Origin: CAVYUC01 sp963771595
Lineage (GTDB): Bacteria > Bacteroidota > Bacteroidia > Bacteroidales > Prolixibacteraceae
Direction: 5' to 3'
NCBI GenBank assembly: GCA_963771595.1
Contig: CAVYUC010000006.1
Location: 1-64,000 of the forward strand
Length of the DNA stretch: 64,000 bases
The position numbers were made by a program, and so were the translations under genes. Below, piece after piece: positions 8,693 through 17,029 of the stretch. Positions within the stretch are counted from its first letter, which is position 1. Every line of letters starts with the position of its first letter. Below the pieces are notes generated by a model that saw nothing but the letters and a program-made list of their open reading frames with translations, made no database searches and was not told the DNA's origin.

Positions 8693-9442
8693 ATGAAAAC
8701 TGCGCGGATAGTATTGCTGTTTCCCCTGGCGCTTTTCCGGTTGATCATGATTTTTTTGGTTTCTCTGATGATTGGCCGGATTGGCTGGATTTGGCTGAAG
8801 CTGTTTGGTTTTAGCCGGAAATTTCAAAACTGGTCGATGCGTACGTGGGGACGGGCCTGCATATTTTTACTGGGAATCAGGGCGACACACTACAAAATTC
8901 CAAAGAATCAGCATTTCATTCTGATGCCCAACCACCGCAGCTATCTCGATATTTTTATTGTTGCACGCTATACACCTTCAGCATTTATAGGAAAAGCAGA
9001 GTTAAAAAACTGGCCGCTGATAAAAACCGGAGCACAACTTACAAATATGATTTTTGTTTCGCGAAATGAAATGAAAAGCCTGGTTGACACGATACGCCGG
9101 ATAAAAACACTGGTCAATAGCGGAATTCCGGTTACCATTTTTCCGGAAGGCACCACCAGCAAAGGACCGCTTACAAAGCCATTTAAAAACGGGAGCTTTA
9201 AAATTGCTGCTGATTCGGGCATTCCGGTTATTCCAATGGCCATTCATTTTAACGATGAAAACGATGCCTGGATTGATGACGATAAATTTGTTGGCCACTT
9301 TTTCAGGCAGATGAGTAAACCTGTTACCAAAGTTGATATCCGTTACGGAACACCGATCATAAATCCCGATTTCAAACTCCTTCAAAATGAAACACGGAAA
9401 CAGATTGATGAGATGCTGCAGGAAATGACTGGCCAAAATTAA
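8693..9442 (+). CDS. plsC: 1-acyl-sn-glycerol-3-phosphate acyltransferase (PlsC family)
   Basis: Acylates lysophosphatidate to phosphatidate at the inner membrane, the second acylation of phospholipid synthesis. The PlsC motifs are present: NHRSYLD (the HX4D catalytic pair), the GKAELKNWPL acceptor-site region and FPEGTTS. One N-terminal hydrophobic helix anchors it. The frame is open from 8477, but the ATG at 8693 gives the usual start (MKTARIVLLFPLALF) and a 249-residue protein; anything earlier would run through the terminator hairpins. The stop is 2 bp from the convergent permease gene. A related acyltransferase at 34191 probably serves a different lipid. Confidence 0.9.
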   Translation: MKTARIVLLFPLALFRLIMIFLVSLMIGRIGWIWLKLFGFSRKFQNWSMRTWGRACIFLLGIRATHYKIPKNQHFILMPNHRSYLDIFIVARYTPSAFIGKAELKNWPLIKTGAQLTNMIFVSRNEMKSLVDTIRRIKTLVNSGIPVTIFPEGTTSKGPLTKPFKNGSFKIAADSGIPVIPMAIHFNDENDAWIDDDKFVGHFFRQMSKPVTKVDIRYGTPIINPDFKLLQNETRKQIDEMLQEMTGQN

Positions 9443-9444
9443 GT

Positions 9445-10800
9445 TCAGCCGATTTTATTTTTTCGTTTGAACCAGTAGAATACCGGGATTCCGGAGAGGG
9501 CAGTTAACAGCGCCACAGACGATTCCCAAGGGCGCTCAAAATAAGCCAGCACCAAAATGGCAACATTGGTAACAATAAAAACAATTTGCACCACCGGATA
9601 ACCTGGCAACCGGAGCTTACTTTTTCCGCTCATCCGCAACTTAAAAATTCCGGCAACAGCAAGAATGGGGAAAATACCCAACGAAAAACCCATGTAGGCA
9701 AGAATCTGGTCGAAAGTGCCGGTGAGCACAATGATAATCGCAATGGAGCTTTGAAGCAATATTGCATTTCGGGGAACTTGAAACTTTGGATGAATTTTTG
9801 AAATTACCTTGAAAAAATATCCATCTTTTGCCATGGAATAATAAACCCGCGGTCCCAGAATTATGAACGCACTTAACGATGAAAAAAGGGCAAACGAAAT
9901 TAGAAGCGAAATGATGGTTCCGGCAATTCCACCGAATGCATTTTCAGCGGCCAGACCACCAATTTCAGGTTCTCCAACCATTTTATCGGGAGGAATGGCA
10001 TAAACAAAAAACAGGTTCAGCAGCAGGTATAAAACAGTTACTATACCCGTGGAAATCAAAAGCGAACGGGGGATAACCCGGCCGGGGTTTCTAATTTCGG
10101 AACCGATGTATGTGGCCGAATTCCAGCCGCTGTATGCAAACATAATGAACATAAGCGAAAGTCCGACGGCTTTCCATCCTTCAAAATTAAAGTGAAATGG
10201 CTGCACCTGCGTTACATTTTTAATACTGCCGTTTCCAATTGCAAAACCGGCAAAGATTAATCCGGCAATGAGTACAACTTTTAAAATTGTTAAAATATTT
10301 TGCACTTTTGCTCCCAAAATTACTCCGCGCGAATGAATCAGCGAAAAGATGAGAATAAGCAGAACTGCAAGAATATTGCTGAATAACCCGGGATTCATCA
10401 TTTCATTAAGGTTAAGCCACGACTGAACCCCCGGAAAAGCCCATATAAAATATTTGCTGAATCCAATGGCCGAAGCCGCAATGGGGGCCGAAAAACCAAC
10501 AATGAGTGAAAGCCATCCGCTTAAAAAACCAAAAAGCGGATGAAACAATTTTGATATAAAAATATATTCCCCGCCGGCTTCGGGAAATGAAGCGCCCAAT
10601 TCTCCAAATGAAAGTGCGCCACACCAGGCAATAATTCCGCCAACCAACCATAGCGTCAGCATTATAATTGGATTTCCCAGAAAATCCATAATAAAACCTG
10701 TGGTGGTAAAAATACCTGCCCCAATAATGTTGGCAACAACAATATTTGTTACCGAAAAAAGTCCCAGTTTCCGCTCAAGTTTCTTATCCGGGAAATTCAA
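9445..10800 (-). CDS. Amino acid permease (APC superfamily)
   Basis: 451 residues with about 12 transmembrane helices. The N-terminal helix-1 motif IIGAGIFTTTG, which binds the amino group of the substrate in APC transporters, is intact, as is the helix-2/loop region GALSFGELGASFPEAGG. This corresponds to the LAT/SteT-like amino acid permeases of bacteria. The substrate cannot be read from the sequence. It is 5 bp downstream of the exported methyltransferase gene and is likely cotranscribed with it. Confidence 0.88.
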   Translation of the reverse strand: MNFPDKKLERKLGLFSVTNIVVANIIGAGIFTTTGFIMDFLGNPIIMLTLWLVGGIIAWCGALSFGELGASFPEAGGEYIFISKLFHPLFGFLSGWLSLIVGFSAPIAASAIGFSKYFIWAFPGVQSWLNLNEMMNPGLFSNILAVLLILIFSLIHSRGVILGAKVQNILTILKVVLIAGLIFAGFAIGNGSIKNVTQVQPFHFNFEGWKAVGLSLMFIMFAYSGWNSATYIGSEIRNPGRVIPRSLLISTGIVTVLYLLLNLFFVYAIPPDKMVGEPEIGGLAAENAFGGIAGTIISLLISFALFSSLSAFIILGPRVYYSMAKDGYFFKVISKIHPKFQVPRNAILLQSSIAIIIVLTGTFDQILAYMGFSLGIFPILAVAGIFKLRMSGKSKLRLPGYPVVQIVFIVTNVAILVLAYFERPWESSVALLTALSGIPVFYWFKRKNKIG

Positions 10801-10805
10801 ATGAA

Positions 10806-11483
10806 TTAATCTTTTGCTGTTTTATAACTGATAGAAATGCCCGACCTGCTGTTTTCGGCAAAAGTAGTTTTAAAGTTGTCGAGGCTTTTTATGTATTCCA
10901 CAAAATCGCGAATAGCTGGCATGCGCATGTTGGTATTATGTGCAGTAAAACATCCTCCAACCTCGAGTTTTGGAGCCATCGCCTTAAAATAGTTGGTGTA
11001 CCAGTATTTATCTGCATCACTAAAAACAAAATCGTATTTTCCGGGAAGCGCCGGAACCAATACATGTGCGTCGGCCAATCGTGCTTCAATATATTTTTCA
11101 ACACCCGCTTTTTTAAAATTAGCCTTCGCCTGCAAATAACGTTGTTTATCAATTTCAACAGTAATTAATTTGCCGCCGGTTTTACTTAAAGCCCAGGCAA
11201 TCCAAATGGCAGAATGCCCCGTAGATGTTCCAATTTCAACGGCCTTTTTATAGTTGTTTTTAACAATGATATCGTACAATGCCTTCCCGTCGGTCAGCGG
11301 CACATTCATATCGCGCCAGTTGTTTGAATTTTCTTCGAGGAAACTTTTTACCTTTCTGTCCAGGCTGTTTTCTATTGCCGGATATTGGGCTTGCACCGAA
11401 AAAAAACACAAAAAGACCACAAGTACCGTTAGCAATATTTGTTTTAAAAAAGCCATCCGGATTTTATTCATTTTGTTTTCCAT
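10806..11483 (-). CDS. Exported class I O-methyltransferase-like protein
   Basis: 225 residues. Residues 9-30 form a clear signal peptide (LLTVLVVFLCFFSVQA, cleavage before Q). The rest is a class I methyltransferase of the CAAT/Methyltransf_24 type: VEIGTSTGHSAIW binds SAM, LITVEID gives the acidic SAM contact, and FVFSDADKYWY is the metal and catalytic strand. A SAM-dependent enzyme outside the cytoplasm is odd because SAM is cytoplasmic, although exported members of this family are found in Bacteroidota. Alternative start MNK (11471) keeps the signal peptide. Cotranscribed with the downstream permease. Confidence 0.75.
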   Translation of the reverse strand: MENKMNKIRMAFLKQILLTVLVVFLCFFSVQAQYPAIENSLDRKVKSFLEENSNNWRDMNVPLTDGKALYDIIVKNNYKKAVEIGTSTGHSAIWIAWALSKTGGKLITVEIDKQRYLQAKANFKKAGVEKYIEARLADAHVLVPALPGKYDFVFSDADKYWYTNYFKAMAPKLEVGGCFTAHNTNMRMPAIRDFVEYIKSLDNFKTTFAENSRSGISISYKTAKD

Positions 11484-11606
11484 GTGATTGTATTTATAAG
11501 TTGCAGAAAACCTCTTTCAAATTAAAGGAATTTTAACTGCAAGATATGAATAATAGTGTGTTTTTAAAATGTCTTTTTCATATTCACTGCCGAAATAGCC
11601 GGGAAT

Positions 11607-12794
11607 CTATAACGGCTTAAACTTTTTTATCCATCCTTCGGTTCTGGTTGCTTCATCGATTTGGCCGGGCCCAATAACAACAAAACCTCCATCGGAAGAG
11701 TTGATAATTCGCGCTGCCTGATCATTGCCAAACCTGAATGGAAAAACAAGTTCACTCAGTACTTTTCCATTTTCATCGGTTAGTAAAATCCAGGGACCAA
11801 TTCTTCCCAAAAAAGAAGTTTCTTTTTTACCGGCCAAAAGAATTTTTCCGTCCGGGCGCACAACAACAGCATTTCCACCCTCCGACCCTTCACTGTCGAT
11901 ATTTTGGTTCCATAAAACTTTTCCTTCCGGTGAAATTTTGGTTAGCGCCAAATCAAAATCAAAAATTGGGTCTTCGGAATTAATGTCGTTCATGCAGGTA
12001 CCGGACCATCCAACAACAATAATATTATTATCGGGAGTGCAGCACACACATTCGGGCCATTCGTTTTTTTCGGGAGTTCCAATTATTTTATCCCACAGCA
12101 ATTCTCCGCTTTTATCAAACCTGAAAATCCAGCTATCCGCATCATTTTTACCGGCACCAAAAACTTGGCCAGCAAGCATAAAACTTCCATCGGGCAATAA
12201 TTTCAACGATTCGGAAAGTGCTTTCTTCCCTTCTCCGAAAATCTTTTCCCAAACCATTTCGCCATTTTCATTTAAAGCGGCCAACCAAATTTGTTCCATG
12301 TTCTTATCATCACATTTCGTTCCGGCTACAATAATATTATCTTCTGCCGGTACAATAACTCCGTCAAACCTGCAATTGCCGGCGCCCGTAAAATTCTTTT
12401 GCCAAAGCTTGTTCCCTTCGTTATCGGTCTTTACAATAATTGCCTCCATCTTGTTTTCTGCATTAACAGATTTTCCGGTAAAAATGTAATTACCAGTTGG
12501 TGTTTGTGTCAATTTTGAAGGCATTTGATTCTCACCATTTCCATACGTCTTAGTCCACAATAAATCACCGCCTGCAGAATAGTGCACCAGCCAGTAATCA
12601 TGATTTTTATTTCCATTTATACAGGTGGAACCAAGTACCATAAAACCACTTTTTTGATCTTCAATTACATCAGTGAAATTATCAGAACTGGAATTTTTCA
12701 ACTCCTTTTCCCATTGGGGCTCCAATGTTTGAGCCGACAAAAAAACTGAAATAAGCAGAAGAAAAGCAAACAATAAAAACAACTGAATTTTCAT
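11607..12794 (-). CDS. Exported beta-propeller repeat protein
   Basis: 395 residues after a signal peptide (FLLLISVFLSAQT). About seven repeats of roughly 50 residues carry the pattern DGxxxxxG...DxWLxxxDxxGxxxWxKxxG, for example GDLLWTKTYGNG, GNKLWQKNF, GEMVWEKIFG and GELLWDKIIG. This is the delta-60 or SBBP-like beta-propeller pattern of secreted Bacteroidota proteins. There is no C-terminal type IX sorting domain; the last residues (GWIKKFKPL) complete a propeller blade. Function is unknown; a binding or scaffold role in the periplasm or on the surface is the safe inference. Confidence 0.65.
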   Translation of the reverse strand: MKIQLFLLFAFLLLISVFLSAQTLEPQWEKELKNSSSDNFTDVIEDQKSGFMVLGSTCINGNKNHDYWLVHYSAGGDLLWTKTYGNGENQMPSKLTQTPTGNYIFTGKSVNAENKMEAIIVKTDNEGNKLWQKNFTGAGNCRFDGVIVPAEDNIIVAGTKCDDKNMEQIWLAALNENGEMVWEKIFGEGKKALSESLKLLPDGSFMLAGQVFGAGKNDADSWIFRFDKSGELLWDKIIGTPEKNEWPECVCCTPDNNIIVVGWSGTCMNDINSEDPIFDFDLALTKISPEGKVLWNQNIDSEGSEGGNAVVVRPDGKILLAGKKETSFLGRIGPWILLTDENGKVLSELVFPFRFGNDQAARIINSSDGGFVVIGPGQIDEATRTEGWIKKFKPL

Positions 12795-12936
12795 TTCGAT
12801 TAGATTTTGGTTAAGTAACTTTTTTTAATCTATACGAAACAGGCTGTTTAAAAGTTTGCAGTGACTCTGTGACTTTTTGCGAAAATGTTTTTAAACACCA
12901 AACAAAAGAACTGCTGGTATTTTAATAATTTTTTCT

Positions 12937-13020
12937 TACCTTTGGTATGCTTATGGGAGTTCTTCCCATATTGTGTGTTTGGGGGTTAACATTTGGGAAG
13001 GAGGCTAATGAGCCTCCTTC
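12937..13020 (+). ncRNA. Promoter followed by two hairpins: candidate small RNA or structured leader
   Basis: TACCTTTG at 12937-12944 is a perfect -7 box, giving a start near 12951. The predicted RNA begins with hairpin TATGGGA/TCCCATA (12952-12958 and 12964-12970) and then a perfect 10-bp stem GAAGGAGGCT/AGCCTCCTTC (12997-13006 and 13011-13020) on an AATG loop, followed by TTCAGTTTTA. The second hairpin could end a transcript of about 75 nt or act as an attenuator for the membrane protein gene at 13172. The -33 element is poor. The rest of the 377-bp gap is AT-rich and shows nothing else. Confidence 0.3.
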
Positions 13021-13171
13021 TTCAGTTTTACAAATTCCGGAATTTTCTTATTCTTTTTATAAATTTCCACTTTCTTTAATTAGACTTTTCACTTCATTTA
13101 TTAAAAATCTGCAACAAAATCTTATTGTATTTTTTACATTTTTTTAATAACTTGTAGAACATATGAATTAA

Positions 13172-14023
13172 GTGAAAATGAAAAACTCTAATATTCCCAA
13201 ATCAGAAATTTTAAATTCTACTTATAAAAATTATCTAACTTCCAGAAGTGTGTATATTATTAAAAATATTGTTTTACAATATTTAAAAGAATTTAATTTT
13301 ACTAAAAAATATATTTTTGTTATTGGACTTGCCATTTTACTTTGCTATTCAGCACATTCATTTTTTAATACGGCAATTGTTGAAAAAATGGGAAAAGAAG
13401 ATGGCCTTTTTGAATGGGCAACGTTTTACTATTTATTCGCAGCATCAGCTGTTTTCTTTATTCTTTTTGTGAAATCGAAAAATGTTTTTTTCCTGCTGTT
13501 ATTCCTGATACTTTTTTTTGGAGCAGGCGAAGAAATTTCGTGGGGCCAGCGAATTTTCAATTATGAAACTCCGGAAATAATCCTGAAAAAAAATATTCAA
13601 AAGGAATTTAATATTCATAATCTTGAAGTATTTAACACTTTAAAATCCAACGGAAATGAAAGTCATGGATTGCAACGGTTAATGGAGTTGAATTTTTTAT
13701 TTAAAGTATTTACAATCTGTTTTGGGATATTAATACCGTTTTTTGTGTTCCATTTTAAGTTTTTCAAAAATCTGGCGTTTAGATTTAAATTGCCTGTTCC
13801 TCCTATTTCCATCGGAATCTTTTTCTTTTTGAATTGGATGGCATATCGAATAACCCGTTTTTTAATATCAGGCCAGGTCGATAGTCACGCTATGATTAAA
13901 AAACTTCGGCCTACCGAAATCTACGAAAGTATTGCAGGTTTAATTTTACTTATGGTTGCCCTCTTTTTTCTGATTGAACGAAATAAAATATCACCCGGAA
14001 AAGATATTAAAGATTGTATTTAG
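13172..14023 (+). CDS. Multi-pass membrane protein of an uncharacterised family (GEEISWGQR motif)
   Basis: 283 residues with about six transmembrane helices. The conserved core is GAGEEISWGQRIF (near residue 115), followed by ETPEII and EFNIHNLEVFN. I know this combination from scattered uncharacterised bacterial membrane proteins. The acidic pair next to SWGQR at a helix end looks like a functional site, and a second conserved point may be RPTEIYES near the C-terminus. The gene is more AT-rich than its neighbours, with much AAA and TTT codon use. An ATG at 13178 would remove two residues. Function unknown. Confidence 0.6.
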   Translation: MKMKNSNIPKSEILNSTYKNYLTSRSVYIIKNIVLQYLKEFNFTKKYIFVIGLAILLCYSAHSFFNTAIVEKMGKEDGLFEWATFYYLFAASAVFFILFVKSKNVFFLLLFLILFFGAGEEISWGQRIFNYETPEIILKKNIQKEFNIHNLEVFNTLKSNGNESHGLQRLMELNFLFKVFTICFGILIPFFVFHFKFFKNLAFRFKLPVPPISIGIFFFLNWMAYRITRFLISGQVDSHAMIKKLRPTEIYESIAGLILLMVALFFLIERNKISPGKDIKDCI

Positions 14024-14108
14024 CTTTTAATTTGTGTCAATGTATATTCGCGAAAAGAGCCTGGAAACTATAATTTTTCACGCTCTTTCTCATATTAAAT
14101 ATCTTTGG

Positions 14109-14181
14109 AGCCACTCACGGGACTCGAACCCGCGACCTGCTCATTACGAATGAGCTGCTCTACCAACTGAGCTAAAGTGGC
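14109..14181 (-). tRNA. tRNA-Thr (anticodon CGT)
   Basis: On the minus strand a full cloverleaf is readable: acceptor GCCACTT pairing with GAGTGGC, D-arm GCTCAGTTGGTAGAGC, anticodon stem GCTCA/TGAGC with loop TTCGTAA (anticodon CGT, reads ACG), and T-arm CGGGTTCGAGTCCCG. The CCA end is encoded at 14106-14108. It lies 9 bp from the stop of the TIM-barrel gene. Confidence 0.95.
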
Positions 14182-14190
14182 TTAATTATA

Positions 14191-15093
14191 TTAAACACGC
14201 GAGTGTGCGCTGGCAATCATTTTTTCCCATACTGCCCGCTGTTCTTTTAATGCTGCAACTTTATCCTCTGGGTCGGTGCGGCATTCCAGTAAAATCCAGC
14301 CATCATAATTCATTTTCACAAATAAATCCGTTAACTGCTGGTATGGGTAATCCCCAACATTTAATTCACGAACATGGCAAATATCGCCAAACCTGTTTTT
14401 TACCAGGTTAAAATTATATTCCAGCCCCTTTCCGTCCAAATCCTGATCATTGCAGTTCCAGCAAACTGTAGCTCCTTTATTCTGCACATGAACCATTATT
14501 GCCTTAATATTTGGTAAAAGCTGTGTTTCATTTCCATGCACTTCCAACCGGATTTGCTGTCCCATATCCAGGGCATATTGTCCCAGATCATTGAGCGCAG
14601 TTCCAATTTGAGCAATTGTTTTTTCATGTGGTATACCCTCGCGAAACTGATTCGGTTTTACCTTCACACCGGAACCACCAATATCCTTGCTTAGGTGCAG
14701 CCATTTTTTTGTGGTTTCAACCGATTCTTTTAGCCGTTGCGGATCGGGCCAGTCGTATTGTTCATTGGTACCCATTCCAATAATTTCGACGGGACTGCCG
14801 GCAAATTGTTTTCGTACTTCTTTTCTTTGAGCAGGTGTCAGGTCGAGCGTTACTCCATGCGCGTGCTCCACTCTTAATTCCACCCCCTGAATATTTGCCT
14901 CTTTGCAATTTCTGATGATTGTTGGTATTTCCCAGTCTTTTCCCCAGAGATAAGTTACAAGTCCCAGTTTCATATCCGAACCTGGTTTATTATTCACAGC
15001 AGTTAAAACTGATCCTGGAAAAGCTGCAGTAACAGCCATTGCAGACATGCTTTTTAAAAACTCTTTTCTGGATAAACTGGTAAATGATTTCAT
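14191..15093 (-). CDS. Exported sugar phosphate isomerase/epimerase-like TIM barrel protein
   Basis: 300 residues with an N-terminal export signal starting SRKEFLKSMSAMAVTAAFPG, resembling Tat-type signals of this family although only one arginine precedes K. The mature part is an AP-endonuclease-2-fold TIM barrel: KLGLVTYLWG at strand 1, GVELRVEH, a metal-ligand region RLEVHGNE, CWNCNDQD and a final GWILLECR. The E/H/D pattern at strand ends fits a divalent-metal isomerase or epimerase of sugars. Such periplasmic barrels are common in polysaccharide-using Bacteroidota. The substrate is unknown. It is a different subfamily from the lipoprotein at 57471. Confidence 0.75.
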   Translation of the reverse strand: MKSFTSLSRKEFLKSMSAMAVTAAFPGSVLTAVNNKPGSDMKLGLVTYLWGKDWEIPTIIRNCKEANIQGVELRVEHAHGVTLDLTPAQRKEVRKQFAGSPVEIIGMGTNEQYDWPDPQRLKESVETTKKWLHLSKDIGGSGVKVKPNQFREGIPHEKTIAQIGTALNDLGQYALDMGQQIRLEVHGNETQLLPNIKAIMVHVQNKGATVCWNCNDQDLDGKGLEYNFNLVKNRFGDICHVRELNVGDYPYQQLTDLFVKMNYDGWILLECRTDPEDKVAALKEQRAVWEKMIASAHSRV

Positions 15094-15181
15094 CGTTTAT
15101 TGCTTTACAAATTTTCATCTAAAGATATAAATCTCCTAAATATCCCCCTATAATTGAATTACGAAATCTGACCAATTTTTA

Positions 15182-15189
15182 TATTTTTG
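15182..15189 (+). promoter_or_regulatory. -7 promoter element for the cyclophilin gene
   Basis: TATTTTTG matches the Bacteroidota -7 consensus TAnnTTTG and lies 22 bp before the start codon at 15212. The nearest TTG (15154-15156) is 25 bp upstream, longer than the usual 17-23, so the -33 part is uncertain. Confidence 0.35.
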
Positions 15190-15211
15190 CACCAAATTAA
15201 ATAAATATGCA

Positions 15212-15649
15212 ATGAAAAAAGCAGAAATTCATACTGAAAAGGGAGTGATGAAAGTACAATTCTTCGAAGAAGATGCTCCCGGAACAGTAGATAACTTTAT
15301 CAATTTATCGGAATCTGGTTTTTACGACGGACTAACATTTCACCGGGTAATTCCTGATTTTGTAATTCAGGGAGGTTGTCCTGACGGAACAGGAGCCGGC
15401 GGTCCCGGTTACACCATTAAATGTGAGACCGAAGGAAACAACCAGTACCACGATCGCGGCGTTCTTTCAATGGCTCATGCAGGCAAAAATACAGGCGGTT
15501 CGCAATTCTTTATTTGCCACAACCGTGAAAATACGAAACATCTCGACCGCCACCACACCTGTTTTGGAAAAGTCACTGAAGGACTGGATGTTATTGACCA
15601 AATTAAAGCAGGCGATAAAATTGAAAAGATTATTATCTACGGAGAATAA
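15212..15649 (+). CDS. Peptidyl-prolyl cis-trans isomerase, cyclophilin type
   Basis: 145 residues, a minimal cytoplasmic cyclophilin that speeds cis-trans isomerisation of proline peptide bonds. Diagnostic segments: FHRVIPDFVIQGG (with the catalytic Arg), GTGAGGPGY, LSMAHAGKNTGGSQFFI and CFGKVTEGLDV. No signal peptide is present. The ATG at 15212 gives the usual N-terminus. A hairpin terminator follows, so the gene is probably a single-gene unit. Confidence 0.93.
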   Translation: MKKAEIHTEKGVMKVQFFEEDAPGTVDNFINLSESGFYDGLTFHRVIPDFVIQGGCPDGTGAGGPGYTIKCETEGNNQYHDRGVLSMAHAGKNTGGSQFFICHNRENTKHLDRHHTCFGKVTEGLDVIDQIKAGDKIEKIIIYGE

Positions 15650-15669
15650 AAAATTTATGCCTCATAAGA

Positions 15670-15698
15670 AAGGGAATTGTTTATCGATTCCCTTTTTT
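15670..15698 (+). terminator. Rho-independent terminator after the cyclophilin gene
   Basis: AAGGGAAT (15670-15677) pairs with ATTCCCTT (15687-15694), and the T-run continues to 15698. Confidence 0.8.
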
Positions 15699-15744
15699 AT
15701 TTATTTTACTATTATTGTCTTCCAAAAACCATTACTTTTCTGCA

Positions 15745-16458
15745 ATGATAAAAGAATACAGCTATCCGTTTACTGAATTGAATGTAGAATCTTCAGATTT
15801 GGAAGAACTGCTGGGATTTGAAGACAATGATATTCCCGAGCCATTTCCCGGTTTAATTGAGGCAGCGCTTAAAGAAGCGCCGGAATTTTGTATTGCAAAA
15901 GGAGGTTTCAAAGTTTTTAATTCGACTGAAACAGATAGTGTTGAGGGGACAATAAAAATTGAAGACCAGCTGTTTTTTCCGGCCAAAATCATAATTACCC
16001 AACTGAAAAATGCGACAGGCGCTGCATTATTTGCATGCACTGCCGGAAATGAAATAACAGAACATTCGAAAAAAATTGCCGCACAGGGTGACTTCCTCAA
16101 CAGCTACATTTACGATGTAATTGGTTCGGTGGTGGTGGAAAAAGCAATGGATAAAATTCAGCAGGAATTAGAAAATGAAATGTTTTTACACGGTTTAAAC
16201 ATTTCCGATCGCTTTTCGCCCGGCTATTGCGAATGGAATGTTTCTGAACAGCAAAAACTTTTTTCCTTACTACCCGGTGATTTCTGCAGAATAAAACTAA
16301 CCGGTTCATTACTTATGCAGCCAATAAAGTCGGTTAGCGGAATCATTGGAATTGGCCCAGGTTTGACACAAAAAGGGTATCAGTGTCACTGGTGTAACGA
16401 TGTGAACTGCATTTACGGAAAAACAAAGAGAAAAAAGATAAATAAAAAAAACAGTTGA
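15745..16458 (+). CDS. Vitamin B12-dependent methionine synthase activation domain protein
   Basis: 237 residues related to the C-terminal SAM-binding reactivation domain of MetH, found here as a stand-alone protein. The family region RFSPGYCEWNVSEQQKLF is present, followed by a KLTGSLLMQPIKSVSG stretch. The C-terminus adds CHWCNDVNCIYG, a CxxCxxxxC pattern that may bind a metal or cluster. In MetH this domain supplies the methyl group when reducing the cobalt; stand-alone forms are thought to support corrinoid methyltransferases. The ATG at 15745 is preferred over an upstream TTG at 15715, which adds an unconserved stretch close to the preceding terminator. Confidence 0.75.
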   Translation: MIKEYSYPFTELNVESSDLEELLGFEDNDIPEPFPGLIEAALKEAPEFCIAKGGFKVFNSTETDSVEGTIKIEDQLFFPAKIIITQLKNATGAALFACTAGNEITEHSKKIAAQGDFLNSYIYDVIGSVVVEKAMDKIQQELENEMFLHGLNISDRFSPGYCEWNVSEQQKLFSLLPGDFCRIKLTGSLLMQPIKSVSGIIGIGPGLTQKGYQCHWCNDVNCIYGKTKRKKINKKNS

Positions 16459-16602
16459 ACTGTTGCAAATATCGATTCTAAAACATTTATTTGTTGTTGT
16501 AATATTTCGTTGAAAATTGAATTAGCAAAACGTTGCTGAAAGTATTAAGAACCAATAGTTCTATTTTTAAAATTCTGATTATAAAAAACTTAATTATTAG
16601 CT

Positions 16603-16944
16603 ATGGCAACTGTCAAACCCAAAGTAATAAAAGATTACAACAAACTGGAAAAAGCACTTCAGGAACAAATAAAACTGGTTTATTCCGATGGTTTTGCTGA
16701 TAACCTCATTCATTTTTTCGATAAAAAAGGAATGAAAGTCACCGCGCTTCCTTTTGAGACTGAAGATAAATATTACATGTTGCGAATGACTGAAAATGAG
16801 GCAATACAGATTGTTGACGAAGACGATGACTACAACGACGATGGATTCCTTAAAGACGAAGTAAAGCAGGATTACGAAGACAAATATGCCGATCTGGACC
16901 ATGTGGCCGACCAAATTCCGGACGACGACATTGATGACGATTAA
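16603..16944 (+). CDS. Small conserved protein with a strongly acidic tail
   Basis: 113 residues. The first 65 form a compact basic to neutral part (KPKVIKDYNKLEKALQEQIK, then FADNLIHFFDKKGMKVTALPFE); the last 48 are extremely acidic, with runs such as VDEDDDYNDD and PDDDIDDD. I recognise the family as a conserved Bacteroidota hypothetical protein whose function I cannot name. An acidic tail of this kind often binds basic partners or mimics DNA. There is no signal peptide or membrane helix. Neighbours are 144 bp upstream and a convergent gene, so it is likely monocistronic. Confidence 0.65.
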   Translation: MATVKPKVIKDYNKLEKALQEQIKLVYSDGFADNLIHFFDKKGMKVTALPFETEDKYYMLRMTENEAIQIVDEDDDYNDDGFLKDEVKQDYEDKYADLDHVADQIPDDDIDDD

Positions 16945-17029
16945 ACAATTTGTTTTCTTTTAAAAGCCTCCGAAATAATACGCATCACTCCGGACATAAA
17001 TTACCTGCGGAATTTTTGCAGAATGGTGC

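Noticed and set aside
11725..12489. Long plus-strand open frame opposite the beta-propeller gene
   Set aside because: Mirror of the real gene's codon pattern; low-complexity Ser/Pro/Phe translation and no start signals.
12947..13147. 66-codon open frame upstream of the membrane protein
   Set aside because: It is made largely of the two hairpins and AT-rich tracts; no recognisable protein feature.
14054..14088. AAAGAGC/GCTCTTT inverted repeat before tRNA-Thr
   Set aside because: A 21-nt loop and no T-run make it a weak terminator candidate.
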